Shown here: piece after piece, positions 1 to 10,735 of the stretch
Layout of the letters: every line of letters begins with the position of its first letter
Numbering within the stretch: the first letter of the stretch is position 1
Origin: Rhizobium sp. Root1203
Lineage (GTDB): Bacteria > Pseudomonadota > Alphaproteobacteria > Rhizobiales > Rhizobiaceae
NCBI RefSeq assembly: GCF_001424945.1
Contig: NZ_LMCW01000012.1
Coordinates: forward strand, 574,373-638,372
Reading direction: 5' to 3'
DNA length: 64,000 bases
The notes under the pieces: model-generated
Told to the model about the DNA's origin: nothing
Seen by the model: only the letters and a program-made list of their open reading frames with translations
Databases searched by the model: none
Program-made: the position numbers and the translations under genes

Positions 1-291
1 GCCTTCCCGGATCGTGCAGTTATCGCCCACCGAAAGCGTCGTCTCTTCGCCGCCATGATGAACGCTCTGCGGGTCGCCACCAACGACCGCCATTGGGAAA
101 ATGCGTGTTCCCTTGCCGATCGTCGTCCTGCCGGCAACGACAGCGTGCGCGAGCAACTCGACGTTGTCGCCTAGAACGACGTGCGGTCCAACATGGCAGA
201 AAGGACCGATCTTGGCGTTTTCACCGATGACGGCTCCATCCTCGACGACCGCCATGGCATGAATGCTCGCACTGGCTGCAATTCTGCTCAT
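1..291 (-). CDS. lpxA: UDP-N-acetylglucosamine acyltransferase (partial, N-terminal 97 residues)
   Basis: First enzyme of lipid A synthesis: transfers 3-hydroxyacyl from ACP to UDP-GlcNAc in the cytoplasm. The visible 97 residues begin [20 protein letters not shown] and continue as left-handed beta-helix hexapeptide repeats ([20 protein letters not shown]). The [19 protein letters not shown] stretch just before the window edge is typical of LpxA. Its ATG overlaps the fabZ stop (ATGA), so it is translationally coupled to fabZ and lpxD. The C-terminal part lies outside the window. Confidence 0.93.
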   Translation of the reverse strand, partial: MSRIAASASIHAMAVVEDGAVIGENAKIGPFCHVGPHVVLGDNVELLAHAVVAGRTTIGKGTRIFPMAVVGGDPQSVHHGGEETTLSVGDNCTIREG

Positions 292-755
292 GCTTGATCC
301 TTGCGAACGATCATCGCACCAATGTCGGCTTCGGCGACGAGCATGCCGTCAACCTTGGCGTCGCAATGGAATTTCCAGATGTTGCCGCGCTGTTTTTGTT
401 TTCGCACATGATACTCGACGCGGTCGCCGGGCACCACAGGTTTACGGAAGCGGGCATTGTCGATGGTCATGAAATAGACCAGATTGCCGCCTTCGCTTTC
501 CTTCTTGGCACAGATTGCGCCGGCCGTCTGAGCCATGCCCTCGACGAGAAGAACACCGGGCATGATCGGCTTTTCAGGAAAGTGACCGGTAAAATGTGGT
601 TCGTTTGCCGTCACGTTCTTGATGCCAATCGCTGAATCGTCACCGTCGATCTCGATGATCTTGTCGACCAGCAAGAACGGATAGCGATGCGGCAGGAGCT
701 TCATAATCTCGATGATATCCGCCGAAGAAAGCGACTTCTTGACTTCCTCAGTCAT
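288..755 (-). CDS. fabZ: 3-hydroxyacyl-[acyl-carrier-protein] dehydratase FabZ
   Basis: Dehydrates 3-hydroxyacyl-ACP to trans-2-enoyl-ACP in type II fatty-acid synthesis, and so draws on the same 3-hydroxyacyl-ACP pool used by LpxA and LpxD. 155 residues, normal length. The hot-dog fold signature is clear: [13 protein letters not shown] near residue 21, [16 protein letters not shown] with catalytic His58, and VEGMAQ with catalytic Glu72. The start ATG lies inside the end of lpxD (8-nt overlap ATGACTGA), and the stop overlaps the lpxA start by 3 nt. The three genes are therefore one tightly coupled unit. Confidence 0.97.
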   Translation of the reverse strand: MTEEVKKSLSSADIIEIMKLLPHRYPFLLVDKIIEIDGDDSAIGIKNVTANEPHFTGHFPEKPIMPGVLLVEGMAQTAGAICAKKESEGGNLVYFMTIDNARFRKPVVPGDRVEYHVRKQKQRGNIWKFHCDAKVDGMLVAEADIGAMIVRKDQA

Positions 756-1809
756 TCTTTTCTCCCGTTTTCCTGGCGTTCGTTGTCCGCATCATCACCG
801 CTGCAACTTCGCGCAGGAAGTCATGCACCGGCCGCGCGGGGATACCCCCATAGCGTTCCCCGGCGGGGATATCGGAGATGACACCGCTCATTGCCGCGAT
901 CTGGACGCCGTCGCCAATGGTAATATGGCCCTTAATGCCGCTATGACCACCGATCTGGACGCCATCGCCGATTATGGCGCTGCCGGCGATCCCCACCTGC
1001 GAGACGACAGCGCAATGCCGCCCGATGCGAACGTTGTGACCAATCTGCACGAGGTTATCGATCTTGGTGCCTTCGCCGATGACCGTGTCATCCATCGTGC
1101 CGCGGTCGATCGTGGTATTGGCGCCAATCTCGACATGGTCCTGGATGATGACGCGCCCGATCTGGACGATCTTGATCATTCCGCGCGGGCCTGGCGCATA
1201 GCCGAAGCCGTCCTGCCCGATCCGGGCGCCGTTGTGTATGATGACACCGTTTCCGACAAGCGCGCAGAGAACGCTGGCGCCTGCCGCGATCGAGCAGTTG
1301 CGGCCGATCTTGACGCCCGGCCCGATAATCGCACCAGCACCGATACGGGTACCCTCGCCTATCTCGGCATGCGCGCCAATGGCCGCGAAAGGCTCGATGG
1401 CGACGTTCCTCTCAAGCCTGGCGGTCGGGTCGACGGCTGCACGGTCGGAGACGCCCGACCCGTCCGACATAAGCGCCAGCGGCTGCAGTGCCTTCGGATA
1501 CAGAAGTCCGCCTGCCATGGCGAAAGCTGCATGCGCATTCCTGGAAAGAAGAACCGGGACATGCGGCGGGACTATTGACTGCAGCGCTACACTGCAAAGC
1601 ACCGCCGACGCCTCACATGTTGCAAGTTCGTCCTTGCTTCTCTTCGAGATGACATAGCACAGGTCGCCGGATTTCGCCCGGCTAACGGGCGAAACGGAAT
1701 GAATCACAACATCGGCGTGTTTGGGGTCGGCAAGTTCTGCCCCAAGATACTGCGCCAGCTCCCAGAGCTTCACGCCATCGTGGGGCAGAAAGAAACCAGT
1801 TTGCTCCAT
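748..1809 (-). CDS. lpxD: UDP-3-O-(3-hydroxyacyl)glucosamine N-acyltransferase LpxD
   Basis: Third step of lipid A synthesis: adds the second 3-hydroxyacyl chain, to the 2-amino group. 353 residues. An N-terminal uridine-binding domain (about residues 1-105) is followed by a long run of hexapeptide repeats ([20 protein letters not shown] and more) and a C-terminal helix ([10 protein letters not shown]). The conserved [12 protein letters not shown] and [12 protein letters not shown] segments hold the expected active-site histidine region. I chose the ATG at 1809, which has GGAG 8 nt upstream. The frame extends two codons further to a TTG, which is less likely. It lies downstream of bamA and upstream of fabZ, as in most proteobacteria. 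Confidence 0.96.
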   Translation of the reverse strand: MEQTGFFLPHDGVKLWELAQYLGAELADPKHADVVIHSVSPVSRAKSGDLCYVISKRSKDELATCEASAVLCSVALQSIVPPHVPVLLSRNAHAAFAMAGGLLYPKALQPLALMSDGSGVSDRAAVDPTARLERNVAIEPFAAIGAHAEIGEGTRIGAGAIIGPGVKIGRNCSIAAGASVLCALVGNGVIIHNGARIGQDGFGYAPGPRGMIKIVQIGRVIIQDHVEIGANTTIDRGTMDDTVIGEGTKIDNLVQIGHNVRIGRHCAVVSQVGIAGSAIIGDGVQIGGHSGIKGHITIGDGVQIAAMSGVISDIPAGERYGGIPARPVHDFLREVAAVMMRTTNARKTGEKND

Positions 1810-1859
1810 CGGCAAATCTCCAGAACGGAATTCGATTGTACGGTTCCGGACTGCCGATA

Positions 1860-4199
1860 TCAGAATTGGTTGTTTATGCCAAACTTGAAGTTCTGAACCT
1901 TGTCGAAGTCTTCCTTGAGCACCGGAACTGCATAGTCGACACGCAATGCGCCGAATGGCGAATTCCAGACCAGGCCAACGCCGACGGACGCGCGAATTGC
2001 AGCGTTGTCACCGTTCACGAACTCAGGTGAGTTGACCGGCACCTTGTTTCCGAACAGCGTACCGGCGTCCGCAAACACCGCGCCACGCAGACCGAAGTCA
2101 CGCGGCACAGCCGGAAGCGGGAACGTCGCTTCTGCGGAGACCGTGAAATAGGTCGTACCGCCCAAGGGATCGTCCGGACCACCGCCTACGCGGGGGCCGA
2201 TACCCTTGTTCTCAAAGCCTCTGATATCGCCATTCGTCAGGGTGAACTGATCGAACACGTTCAGATCGTCCTTAAATCCAATGACATAGCCGGCAGAACC
2301 GCTAATCGAACCGATGATATCGGCATCGTCAGCCAGAAGATGGAAATAACGCGCCTTGCCGTAGAGCTTGTAGAACTGAGAGTCACCGCCGAGCCCGGCG
2401 ATTTCCTGGGTGGCGCTGGCGTAAACACCTTCGCGCGGCAGGATCATGTCATCAAGAGTGTTGTATGTCAGGGTCTGGGAGACCGACGACTTCACCCACG
2501 GGCTGTTTTCAACGAGGTTCTGATAGGGCTCGGACAAGGAATCCAGCGATCCAGACGGATCGTACTTCATCTGCTTGTAGTTGTAACGGAACGTCGTCGC
2601 GAGGTCTTCGGTGATCGGCGCCGTTGCGCGCAGGACAACGTTGTTTTCCTCGTAGTCGTAGTTGTCGTTGCTCGACGTCTCACTGTGATTGAGGTCGAAA
2701 CCGACAGCCAGACGATAGCCGAGGAAGTAGGGTTCGGTGAAGTTCAGGCCGTAGGTCCGCGAACCTTCCTGACCACCACCAGCCGTCACCTTGATGTACT
2801 GGCCGCGTCCGAGGAAGTTCTTTTCTTCGATCGACGCTTCGAGCATCAGGCCGTCGCCGCCCGCGGCATAACCTGCGCCGATACCGAACGAACCCGTTGA
2901 CTGATCCTGCACGTCGACGACAACGACGACACGGTCCGGAGAACTGCCCGGCTGCGTCGTGATGTTGACCGAAGAGAAATATCCGAGCGCTTCAAGGCGA
3001 CGCTTGGCTCTGGTGATCATCTGCTGGTTGAAGGCATCGCCTTCGCTCATGTCGAACTCGCGACGAATGACGAAGTCGCGTGTGCGGCTGTTGCCCCGGA
3101 TCTCGATACGTTCGACGTAGGCGCGCTCGCCCTGGTCGACCAGATATTCGACACCGATGGTGTTGTTGTTCAGATCGCGGTTGCCGCGCGGCGTGACACG
3201 GGCGAACGGATAGCCGGCAGAGGCCACCTGATCAGAAATCGCTTCCATCGACTTCTGAACCTTGTTGGCGCTGTAGACATCGCCTTCCTGCGTCTGCACG
3301 AGGCCCTGCAACTGCGCGCCGTCCACACCCTGAACGGTCGACTGCACGGAAATCGCGCCGAAATTATAGCGCGGACCCTCTTCGATGTTGAAGGTCAGCG
3401 TGTACTTGTTGGTCGCCTCATCGAAGGCGGCGTCCGACGAAACGATACGGAAGTCGGCATAACCGCGATTGTAATAGAACTGGCGCAGCGATTCCTCATC
3501 GGCATGCAGCTTGTCGTCGCTGTATACGTCCTTGCGCGTCAGGAAAGACAGGAAGTTCGAACGCTTGGTATTGATGACGGACGCCAGACGGCCGGAGCTG
3601 TAGGCGTTGTTGCCGACGAAATTGATCGCCGCGATCTTGGTCCGGTCACCTTCGTTGATGACGAACGCCAAGTTGACGCGACCTTCGCCGAGCGGGACGA
3701 CCTGGGTCGTGACCTCGATCTCATTGCGGCCCGTCGCAGCATACGCATCCTTGATGGACTGAATGTCAGCCTGGACCTGCGCCTCGCTGTACGGACCCGA
3801 TGGCTGGGTCTTGACGATGGCAGCGAGCTTGTCGTCCTTGATCTTGCGGTTGCCGTTGAAGACCACCTGATTGACCAGCTGGGCTTCCTGGACTGTCACG
3901 ACCAGCGTGCTGCCGGACACGGAAATCTTGACGTCGGAGAAGTAGCCCGTGTCGTAAAGCTGCTTGACGGAGTCGTCGATATCGGTGTTCGAGAAGCTCT
4001 TCCCGGGCGAAATCGTCAGGTTGGATCGCACCGCCTCGGCGCCGACACGGCTCGCGCCGCGCACATCGACACGCTGGATGACCGCAGCTTCAGCTGTTGT
4101 AGCAGATACGAATACAGTTGCGCCCGCTCCCGAAGCAACAATCCCAGCAGACAGCGCAACCGCCGATACTGCGTTCAAAAATCTTGAACCAGCCTTCAT
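1860..4199 (-). CDS. bamA: Outer membrane protein assembly factor BamA (Omp85)
   Basis: Core of the BAM complex, which folds and inserts beta-barrel proteins into the outer membrane. From the chosen ATG ([11 protein letters not shown]) it is 779 residues with a clear signal peptide ending around TTAEA. POTRA repeats follow (starting VIQRVDVRG; later [10 protein letters not shown] and [10 protein letters not shown]). The C-terminal 16-strand barrel has the lid-lock region ([15 protein letters not shown], [15 protein letters not shown]) and ends in Phe ([10 protein letters not shown]), as expected for an outer-membrane protein. The frame is open for 28 more codons to 4283, but the signal peptide and usual rhizobial length (about 776-780) favour 4199. 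A second ATG three codons upstream is possible. Confidence 0.95.
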   Translation of the reverse strand: MKAGSRFLNAVSAVALSAGIVASGAGATVFVSATTAEAAVIQRVDVRGASRVGAEAVRSNLTISPGKSFSNTDIDDSVKQLYDTGYFSDVKISVSGSTLVVTVQEAQLVNQVVFNGNRKIKDDKLAAIVKTQPSGPYSEAQVQADIQSIKDAYAATGRNEIEVTTQVVPLGEGRVNLAFVINEGDRTKIAAINFVGNNAYSSGRLASVINTKRSNFLSFLTRKDVYSDDKLHADEESLRQFYYNRGYADFRIVSSDAAFDEATNKYTLTFNIEEGPRYNFGAISVQSTVQGVDGAQLQGLVQTQEGDVYSANKVQKSMEAISDQVASAGYPFARVTPRGNRDLNNNTIGVEYLVDQGERAYVERIEIRGNSRTRDFVIRREFDMSEGDAFNQQMITRAKRRLEALGYFSSVNITTQPGSSPDRVVVVVDVQDQSTGSFGIGAGYAAGGDGLMLEASIEEKNFLGRGQYIKVTAGGGQEGSRTYGLNFTEPYFLGYRLAVGFDLNHSETSSNDNYDYEENNVVLRATAPITEDLATTFRYNYKQMKYDPSGSLDSLSEPYQNLVENSPWVKSSVSQTLTYNTLDDMILPREGVYASATQEIAGLGGDSQFYKLYGKARYFHLLADDADIIGSISGSAGYVIGFKDDLNVFDQFTLTNGDIRGFENKGIGPRVGGGPDDPLGGTTYFTVSAEATFPLPAVPRDFGLRGAVFADAGTLFGNKVPVNSPEFVNGDNAAIRASVGVGLVWNSPFGALRVDYAVPVLKEDFDKVQNFKFGINNQF

Positions 4200-4394
4200 T
4201 TCACCCATTACCTTTTTTCTCGTCCCCGGCTTCAGGCGTCCCCCGATTCCGGTCACGTGTGTCGTTTTACCCGCTTTTGACATACAAGCAAGGGAGCAAG
4301 TTAATTTCTGTTTACTTCATTTCGAAGCGTGACGCATTCGCCACTACAGCTTTGAAACATCGTAAATAAACGGTAATTTTCCTTCGTCCTGCAA

Positions 4395-5528
4395 TCAGCC
4401 AATCAGTGCACTTATGTCGTTCCAGGTAGCAAAAACCATCAAGCTCAGAACCATGGCCAGTCCGATGCGAAATGCAATCTCCTGCGCCGACGATCCCAGC
4501 GGCTTTCCCCTCACCGCCTCAATCGCATAGAACATCAGGTGGCCGCCATCAAGTACCGGAACAGGCATGAGATTGAGTAATCCGATGGAAACCGACAAAA
4601 CGGCAGCCAATTGAAGCAACGCGGCAACGCCGAGCGTCGCCATCTGCCCTGAAGCCTGGGCGACACGGATCGGTCCCCCGAGTTGGTCGGGCTTCATGTA
4701 GCCGGAAATCAGATTGCCGATATATTTGAAAGTCCCGGTGACGATGTGCCAGGTCTGGATGGTGCCCTCTTTGAGAGCCTCCGCCGGCGAATACGTCTGC
4801 AGGCGGAAATGACCGACCTCCTGGTTGGTCACGATGCCGATCAGGCCGATCTCGATCTTGTTGCCGAACTGGTCCGTCATATCGGTCCGCGCCGGAACCA
4901 TGGGGACATCAAGCTTTTCGCCGTTTCGCTCGACCGTCACCACGATCTTCTGCTCGGGGCGAATGCTGACATAGCGCCGAACGTCGTCGAAGGTCTCAAC
5001 CTTGGTGCCGTCGATGGCGATCAACAGGTCGCCTGGGATGACGCCAGCGACCGCTGCAACACTTCCCGGCTTGACCTCGGCGACCACGGGATCGGCGACC
5101 GATCGGCCGTAGATGGCAAACAGCACGGTAAAGATGGCGATCGCCAGGATGAAATTTGCGATAGGGCCGGCCGCAACCGTGGCGGCTCGCTTCCAGAGCT
5201 TGGCGCCAGCGAAAGATCGCGAGCGCTCGTCGTCCGACATTGCCGCAAGTCTATTCTCGTCGGGCTTGCTGGATGCGTCCTCGTCCCCGAAGAAACGCAC
5301 ATAGCCGCCGAGGGGTATTGCGGAAAGCTTCCAGCGCGTCCCGTGCCGATCGGTGAAACCAAGGAGTTCCGGCCCGAATCCGATCGAGAAGGCCAATATC
5401 CGGATCCCGCTCCAGCGGCCGACGAGATAATGCCCCATCTCGTGGACGAAGACGAGCAGCGACAACACGAGAACGAAAGGAACGATATATCCCGTCAGAA
5501 ACGCAAAAATTCCGGTCAAGCCTGCCAT
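4395..5528 (-). CDS. rseP: RIP metalloprotease RseP (site-2 protease)
   Basis: Inner-membrane zinc metalloprotease that performs the second cleavage of membrane-bound anti-sigma factors and clears signal-peptide remnants. 377 residues from the chosen ATG (MAGLTGIF), which has GGAAAG 6 nt upstream. The longer open frame to 5597 lacks support. Seen: HEMGH zinc site at residues 29-33 in the first membrane helix, GPIANFILA, a single central PDZ domain (GSVAAVAGVIPGDLLIAI), and the LDGGHL motif that supplies the third zinc ligand. It lies between cdsA and bamA, the standard envelope arrangement. Confidence 0.95.
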   Translation of the reverse strand: MAGLTGIFAFLTGYIVPFVLVLSLLVFVHEMGHYLVGRWSGIRILAFSIGFGPELLGFTDRHGTRWKLSAIPLGGYVRFFGDEDASSKPDENRLAAMSDDERSRSFAGAKLWKRAATVAAGPIANFILAIAIFTVLFAIYGRSVADPVVAEVKPGSVAAVAGVIPGDLLIAIDGTKVETFDDVRRYVSIRPEQKIVVTVERNGEKLDVPMVPARTDMTDQFGNKIEIGLIGIVTNQEVGHFRLQTYSPAEALKEGTIQTWHIVTGTFKYIGNLISGYMKPDQLGGPIRVAQASGQMATLGVAALLQLAAVLSVSIGLLNLMPVPVLDGGHLMFYAIEAVRGKPLGSSAQEIAFRIGLAMVLSLMVFATWNDISALIG

Positions 5529-5556
5529 AAGATCTTTCCGCCCGCGTTTGCAGACA

Positions 5557-6390
5557 TTACACGCCGAACAGGGCTGCGCCGAGCGACGTCGCTTCACCGC
5601 CCTTTATCAGCGAAAAAAGCCCAGCTAGCAAGAACGCCGCAAAGCAGGCGAAAATGAGCCCGTCAACCCGATCCATGACACCCCCGTGTCCCGGAATCAG
5701 GCGGCTGGAATCCTTCACGCCGAAGCGGCGCTTGATGAACGATTCGAAGAGATCGCCGATCTGGCTGCAGACCGACAGGATGAACGCGATCGGCGCTGCC
5801 AGAAGAACGCTTTCGGGGAATGCAAGGTATGCGACCAGACTCCCGGCGACGACGGCAGATACGGCGCCGCCGATCGCGCCGGACCAGGTTTTTCCGGGCG
5901 ATATCTTCGGTGCAAGCTTCGGGCCACCGATTGCCCGGCCAACGAAATACGCAAGGATGTCGGTCGCCCAGACGACCGCGAATACGAACAGCATGGCATA
6001 GAGCCCGAGGGTGTCGGCGCCCCGGATGCCGGAAAGCGCTATACCTGTCAGCCCGGCGTACACCGTGCCCGCCGGAAACCAGCGCGACGTATTGCGCAGC
6101 GCCACAAAGCCGACTGCTATTGCTAAGAACAGGATCAGGAGAATGAGCGAATAGCCAACCGTTCCAGCGACGACGGCCACGGCGATGGCTATCTGCCCGA
6201 TCCAGCCAACGGCGTTGGCAACAGGCTGCTCGGTGCGCATTCGCGTGATCGTCGACCATTCGTAGTAGATCAGCAGTCCGATCAACGCCGAGAGAACGCT
6301 GAATGCGAGACCGCCGAACCACGTGGCGCCAAGAACGAGGATTGCCAGGATCAGTCCGGAAATGATGCGAAGTCGCAATTCCTGATGCAT
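5557..6390 (-). CDS. cdsA: Phosphatidate cytidylyltransferase CdsA
   Basis: Makes CDP-diacylglycerol from phosphatidate and CTP at the inner membrane, the branch point for phosphatidylglycerol, cardiolipin and phosphatidylethanolamine. 277 residues with about seven to eight hydrophobic segments. The C-terminal family signature is present around SQIGDLFESFIKRRFGVKDS followed by PGHGGVMDRVDG. The ATG at 6390 shares one base with the uppS stop (TGATG), indicating coupling. The frame reads on upstream inside uppS to 6543, but that part is a shadow of uppS. Confidence 0.95.
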   Translation of the reverse strand: MHQELRLRIISGLILAILVLGATWFGGLAFSVLSALIGLLIYYEWSTITRMRTEQPVANAVGWIGQIAIAVAVVAGTVGYSLILLILFLAIAVGFVALRNTSRWFPAGTVYAGLTGIALSGIRGADTLGLYAMLFVFAVVWATDILAYFVGRAIGGPKLAPKISPGKTWSGAIGGAVSAVVAGSLVAYLAFPESVLLAAPIAFILSVCSQIGDLFESFIKRRFGVKDSSRLIPGHGGVMDRVDGLIFACFAAFLLAGLFSLIKGGEATSLGAALFGV

Positions 6391-7136
6391 CAGGTGCCCA
6401 CTGCCGCAGCCGTCTGCGCGACCAATCCGCCAAAACGGCGATCGCGCGACGCAAAGGTCTCGAGCGCGGAATACAGCATCTCCCGGCTGAAATCCGGCCA
6501 AAATTCCGGAACGAAGATGAATTCCGAATAGGCGGCCTGCCACAGCAGGAAGTTGGACAGGCGCTCTTCCCCGCTTGTCCGAATGATCAAGTCGGGATCG
6601 GGAATGCCCGCAGTGTCGAGCCGCGCATTGATCAGGGCGGGCGTAATGTCCTGCGCCCGCAAGCAGCCCGCTTCCACATCTCTTGCGAGGCTTGCGACAG
6701 CCCGTGCAATCTCGTCGCGAGAACCGTAGTTGAAGGCAATCACGAGCGTCAGCGCCGTATTGCCCTTTGTCCGCTCTTCCGCGTCGACAAGAAGGTCCAG
6801 GATGTCGCTTTGCAGGCTGTGCCGGTCGCCGATCACTTTGACGCGCACGTTCTGGCGGTGCAGTTCCGCGAGATCGCGCCGGATGAATGCCTTGAGCAGG
6901 CCAAGCAGATCGGTGACTTCCGTTTCAGGGCGGCGCCAGTTTTCCGATGAGAAGGCGAACAGCGTGAGATACTTGATGCCGACATCACCGGCCGCGCGCA
7001 CGGTTTCGCGCACGGCATCGACGCCCTTGCGATGGCCCATCGTGCGCGGCAATCCGCGTTGCTTGGCCCATCTGCCGTTGCCATCCATGATGATGGCAAC
7101 ATGTTCTGGCACTGTCAAAAATGTTCGTTCAGACAT
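6390..7136 (-). CDS. uppS: Undecaprenyl diphosphate synthase (isoprenyl transferase)
   Basis: cis-Prenyltransferase that builds undecaprenyl diphosphate, the lipid carrier for peptidoglycan and surface polysaccharide. 248 residues, normal. Signature [14 protein letters not shown] with catalytic Asp18, then [22 protein letters not shown], and the C-terminal [15 protein letters not shown], which binds diphosphate. GGGAA precedes the ATG. Lies between frr and cdsA in one minus-strand operon. Confidence 0.96.
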   Translation of the reverse strand: MSERTFLTVPEHVAIIMDGNGRWAKQRGLPRTMGHRKGVDAVRETVRAAGDVGIKYLTLFAFSSENWRRPETEVTDLLGLLKAFIRRDLAELHRQNVRVKVIGDRHSLQSDILDLLVDAEERTKGNTALTLVIAFNYGSRDEIARAVASLARDVEAGCLRAQDITPALINARLDTAGIPDPDLIIRTSGEERLSNFLLWQAAYSEFIFVPEFWPDFSREMLYSALETFASRDRRFGGLVAQTAAAVGT

Positions 7137-7180
7137 TTCCCGTCCGGTTCTTCCAGCCCAAGGCGCAGGCGCAGAGCGCT

Positions 7181-7741
7181 TTAGACCTGCATGATTTCCT
7201 TTTCCTTGTCACCAAGCAAGCGGTCGATCTCAGAAATCGTCTCGTCCGTCATCTTCTGCACACGATCCGACTGCGCGCGGCTAACATCCTGGCCAATCAC
7301 ACCGTCCTTTTCGGCTTTCTTAAGGCCGTCCATGCCGTCCCGGCGAACGTGGCGAATCGCGACCTTGCTCTTCTCGGCATAATCGTGAGCAACCTTGACG
7401 AGAGATTTGCGGCGTTCCTCGTTGAGTTCCGGCAGCGGAATGCGCAGGTTCTGGCCGTCGATAATCGGGTTGAGACCCAGACTCGATTCACGAATAGCGC
7501 GCTCGGTCGCGGAAACCATCGACTTGTCCCAGACCGAAACCGACAGCATGCGCGGTTCCGGGACCGTGATATTGGCGACCTGGTTCAGCGGTACACGCGA
7601 ACCATAAGCCTCGACCGTCACTGGGTCGAGAATATTGGCCGAAGCGCGGCCGGTGCGCAGCGATGCGATATCGCTCTTGAACGAGGAAATGGCGCCATCC
7701 ATGCGGCGCTTGAGTTCCTTGATGTCGATGCCTTCACTCAT
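7181..7741 (-). CDS. frr: Ribosome recycling factor
   Basis: Works with EF-G to split post-termination ribosomes. From the ATG at 7741 ([16 protein letters not shown]) it is 186 residues, the family's standard length. GGGAG lies 7 nt upstream. The frame is open 16 codons further without a supported start. Conserved features: [30 protein letters not shown], and the helical C terminus [18 protein letters not shown]. Follows pyrH and precedes uppS. Confidence 0.96.
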   Translation of the reverse strand: MSEGIDIKELKRRMDGAISSFKSDIASLRTGRASANILDPVTVEAYGSRVPLNQVANITVPEPRMLSVSVWDKSMVSATERAIRESSLGLNPIIDGQNLRIPLPELNEERRKSLVKVAHDYAEKSKVAIRHVRRDGMDGLKKAEKDGVIGQDVSRAQSDRVQKMTDETISEIDRLLGDKEKEIMQV

Positions 7742-7793
7742 GTCAGTGCTCCCGTCTCGGTAGAAGCTGCGGCCAATTGGCGCCGCCACTCAA

Positions 7794-8516
7794 TCAATTA
7801 TCGGAGACGATGGTCTTGAGACCACCGCCCTTGAGGATTTCAGCAAAACCGCCCTTCTCGTGGATCGAGAAGACGATGATCGGAATGGAATTCTCGCGCG
7901 CGAGCGCAACGGCTGCAACGTCCATGACGGCAAGTCCTTTGTCGAGGACTTCCTTGTGCGTCAGTCGATCGAAGCGCGTGGCGTCCGGCTCCTTCTTCGG
8001 ATCGGCCGAATAGATACCATCGACCTGCGTTCCCTTGAAGATCGCCTGGGCACCCATTTCCGCGGCGCGCAACGCTGCCGCAGAGTCCGTCGTGAAAAAC
8101 GGGTTGCCCGTGCCGCCGGCGAAGATGACGACCCGACCGAGCGACAGGTGATAAAGCGTGGCGCGCTGCGAGAAGCTCTCGCAGATCTCGGGCATCGCGA
8201 TTGCGGAAAGCACGACGGTGTCGATGTTAAGCTTGCGCAGCGAGGTCGCCAGCGCGAGCGCGTTGATAATCGTGGCGAGCATCCCCATGTGGTCGCCCGT
8301 CACGCGGTCGCCGCCCTTCGAGGCAACGGCGACGCCGCGGAAAATGTTGCCGCCGCCAACGACGACGCCGACTTCCACGCCCATCTGTCGCGCCTCGGCG
8401 ATATCAGCCGCGATGCGATCGGCAACGGCCACATCGATGCCAAATCCCTGGCTGCCCATGAGGGCTTCGCCGGAAGCCTTGAGTAGAACGCGCTTATAGA
8501 CAGGTTCTGACGACAT
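7794..8516 (-). CDS. pyrH: Uridylate kinase (UMP kinase)
   Basis: Phosphorylates UMP to UDP; hexameric bacterial amino-acid-kinase fold, feedback-inhibited by UTP in characterised members. 240 residues. Motifs: KRVLLKASGEALMG (N-terminal phosphate-binding loop), VVVGGGNIFRG, GDHMGMLATIINALAL, and FAGGTGNPFFTTDSAAALRA. GAGGAG sits upstream of the ATG. Sits between tsf and frr, the conserved bacterial arrangement. Confidence 0.97.
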   Translation of the reverse strand: MSSEPVYKRVLLKASGEALMGSQGFGIDVAVADRIAADIAEARQMGVEVGVVVGGGNIFRGVAVASKGGDRVTGDHMGMLATIINALALATSLRKLNIDTVVLSAIAMPEICESFSQRATLYHLSLGRVVIFAGGTGNPFFTTDSAAALRAAEMGAQAIFKGTQVDGIYSADPKKEPDATRFDRLTHKEVLDKGLAVMDVAAVALARENSIPIIVFSIHEKGGFAEILKGGGLKTIVSDN

Positions 8517-8554
8517 CTTGGCTCCTCATTTGTGACTATTGACTGCCGGATACA

Positions 8555-8588
8555 CGAAGGGCACCGCGTTGTCACGCGATGCCCTTCG
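8555..8588 (-). terminator. Intercistronic hairpin between tsf and pyrH
   Basis: Inverted repeat: CGAAGGGCA at 8555-8563 pairs with TGCCCTTCG at 8580-8588. An inner CGCG/CGCG extends the stem past one mismatch, leaving a 6-nt loop. In the direction of tsf and pyrH transcription (minus) there is no U-run after it; the T-run (TTTT) is on the plus-strand side. It is therefore more likely a partial terminator or transcript-stabilising stem that adjusts the tsf:pyrH ratio than a strong terminator. Confidence 0.55.
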
Positions 8589-8610
8589 GTTTTCACATGT
8601 ATACGAACGA

Positions 8611-9537
8611 TCAGCCCTTGGCGACAGCAGCCACTTCGGCAGCGAAGTCCGTCTCTTCCTTTTCGACGCCTTCGCCGAGGAGAAGACGCGCCATGCCGGT
8701 GACTTCGATCGGAGCGCCGGCTTCCTTTTCAGCTTCCTTGATCGCAGCGCCGACCGTCAGATCAGGGTTGATCACGAAGGCCTGCGAGAGAAGGGCAACT
8801 TCTTCGAAGAACTTGCGCATGCGGCCGTCCACCATCTTTTCGATGATGGCTTCCGGCTTGCCGGATTCGCGGGCCTGTTCGATGAAGACATTGCGTTCGC
8901 GCTCGGCAACGCCGGCATCGACTTCTTCGGCGCGGATGGCGAGCGGGTTGGTCGCAGCGATGTGCATTGCGACCTGACGGCCGATCGACGTCAGAACGGC
9001 CTTGTCGCCGACCGACTTCAGCGCAACCAGAACGCCGAGCTTGCCGATGCCGTCGCCGGCAGCGTTATGAATGTAGGTCGCGACAACACCGTGCTCGACT
9101 TCGAGCTTGGCAGCGCGACGCAGGGTCATGTTCTCGCCAATCGTTGCGATCGCGTCCTTGATGGTGTCGGAGACCGGCTTGCCGGACGCCGGATAGGTCG
9201 CGGCCGAAATGGCCTCAACCGTGCCGTCGGTCGCCAGAGCGACGTTGGCGATGCCGCGAACCAGGTCCTGGAAAGCGTCGTTGCGGGCAACGAAGTCAGT
9301 TTCCGAGTTGAGCTCGACGACAACGGCCTTGTGGCCGGCGCCGGCAATGGCGATCAGGCCTTCAGCAGCGGTGCGGCCCGACTTCTTGTCGGCCTTGGAG
9401 ATGCCCTTGGCGCGCAGCCAGTCGATCGCGGCTTCGATATCGCCGTTGTTTTCGACCAGCGCCTTCTTGCAGTCCATCATGCCTGCGCCAGACTTTTCGC
9501 GCAGTTCCTTCACCAATGCAGCCGTAATCTCGGTCAT
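8611..9537 (-). CDS. tsf: Elongation factor Ts
   Basis: Nucleotide-exchange factor for EF-Tu. 308 residues. The N-terminal UBA-like domain ([20 protein letters not shown]) contains the family signature, followed by the signature region [15 protein letters not shown] and the core with [19 protein letters not shown] lies just upstream of the ATG. Second gene after rpsB, as in most bacteria. Confidence 0.97.
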   Translation of the reverse strand: MTEITAALVKELREKSGAGMMDCKKALVENNGDIEAAIDWLRAKGISKADKKSGRTAAEGLIAIAGAGHKAVVVELNSETDFVARNDAFQDLVRGIANVALATDGTVEAISAATYPASGKPVSDTIKDAIATIGENMTLRRAAKLEVEHGVVATYIHNAAGDGIGKLGVLVALKSVGDKAVLTSIGRQVAMHIAATNPLAIRAEEVDAGVAERERNVFIEQARESGKPEAIIEKMVDGRMRKFFEEVALLSQAFVINPDLTVGAAIKEAEKEAGAPIEVTGMARLLLGEGVEKEETDFAAEVAAVAKG

Positions 9538-9781
9538 AAGCTTCCTCTTGTCGGTTCAAACAGTGGCCCGCAAATGGCGGTGCGGCACCGGATTGAGGCA
9601 CGAAATGTACCTGTATGTATGACAGCGTGATGAAAGACGCGTCATAACGAAACTCATATGGCGGCGGGCGGATCGCCCTCGCCTGAAACGGTCAAGGCCG
9701 CCGAACTTCTAAAAGTCGCGAGCGGCCTTTCCCAATCTCTGGAAAGCATGACGGACGAATTTGGCCCGCCTGCTTCTTTTA

Positions 9782-10546
9782 TCAGGCGCCGGTTTCGTCG
9801 AGCGCCGGCTCAGCCGGGGCTTCGATCGAAGCGCCGAGGTCGCGGCCCGACGAGCTCTGCTGGCGAGCGATGCCGTCGATGGCAGCGCGCGCGATCAGGT
9901 CGCAGTAAAGAGCGATGGCGCGCGATGCGTCGTCGTTGCCCGGGATCGGATAGTCGATGAGGTCCGGATCGCAGTTCGAGTCGATGATCGCAACGACCGG
10001 AATGCCCAGGCGCTTGGCTTCGTCGATCGCGATCTTTTCCTTGTTGGTGTCGATGATGAACATCAGGTCCGGCGTGCCGCCCATGTCCTTGATACCACCG
10101 AGGGCCTTGTCGAGCTTCTCGCGCTCGCGCTCGAGGTTCAGACGTTCCTTCTTGGTGAAGCCCTGGGCGTCGCCGTTGAGGATTTCGTCGAGCTTGCGCA
10201 GACGCTGGATCGAGTTGGAGATCGTCTTCCAGTTTGTCATCATGCCGCCGAGCCAACGCGAGTTGACGTAGTACTGTGCGGAACGCTTTGCGGAGTCTGC
10301 AATGAGCTCCGAAGCCTGGCGCTTGGTGCCGACGAACAGAACGCGGCCGCCGCGGGCAACGGTGTCGCTGACGACCTGCAGCGCGCGCGACAGCAACGGA
10401 ACCGTCTGAGCGAGGTCGATGATGTGGATGTTGTTACGATCGCCGAAAATGTACGGCTTCATCTTCGGGTTCCAGCGGTGCGTCTGGTGGCCGAAGTGGA
10501 CGCCTGCTTCGAGGAGCTGGCGCATAGAGAAATCGGGCAATGCCAT
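9782..10546 (-). CDS. rpsB: 30S ribosomal protein S2
   Basis: Small-subunit protein needed for late 30S assembly and S1 binding. 254 residues. Family motifs: [20 protein letters not shown] at the N terminus, [17 protein letters not shown] segment, [25 protein letters not shown], and [19 protein letters not shown]. The C-terminal tail beyond about residue 230 is short and variable, as in other rhizobia. AAGG precedes the ATG. First gene of rpsB-tsf; 244 nt separate it from tsf, leaving room for a second promoter or leader. Confidence 0.97.
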   Translation of the reverse strand: MALPDFSMRQLLEAGVHFGHQTHRWNPKMKPYIFGDRNNIHIIDLAQTVPLLSRALQVVSDTVARGGRVLFVGTKRQASELIADSAKRSAQYYVNSRWLGGMMTNWKTISNSIQRLRKLDEILNGDAQGFTKKERLNLEREREKLDKALGGIKDMGGTPDLMFIIDTNKEKIAIDEAKRLGIPVVAIIDSNCDPDLIDYPIPGNDDASRAIALYCDLIARAAIDGIARQQSSSGRDLGASIEAPAEPALDETGA

Positions 10547-10735
10547 GCCTTGTTATCCTTTTCCGGTTGAACCTCCGCAAGGCGAACAGCATCCTCTTCG
10601 AAGATGCCACCGGGCGGAACCATCCGGATTTCTCCCGGACAACCCCATGCCTTACGTGTGGAATGCGGGTGGCCTTAACCTCCCTCCAAGGGAAAAGCAA
10701 GGCTTATCGCCAAAAATAATGCCAGACCTAACGCC

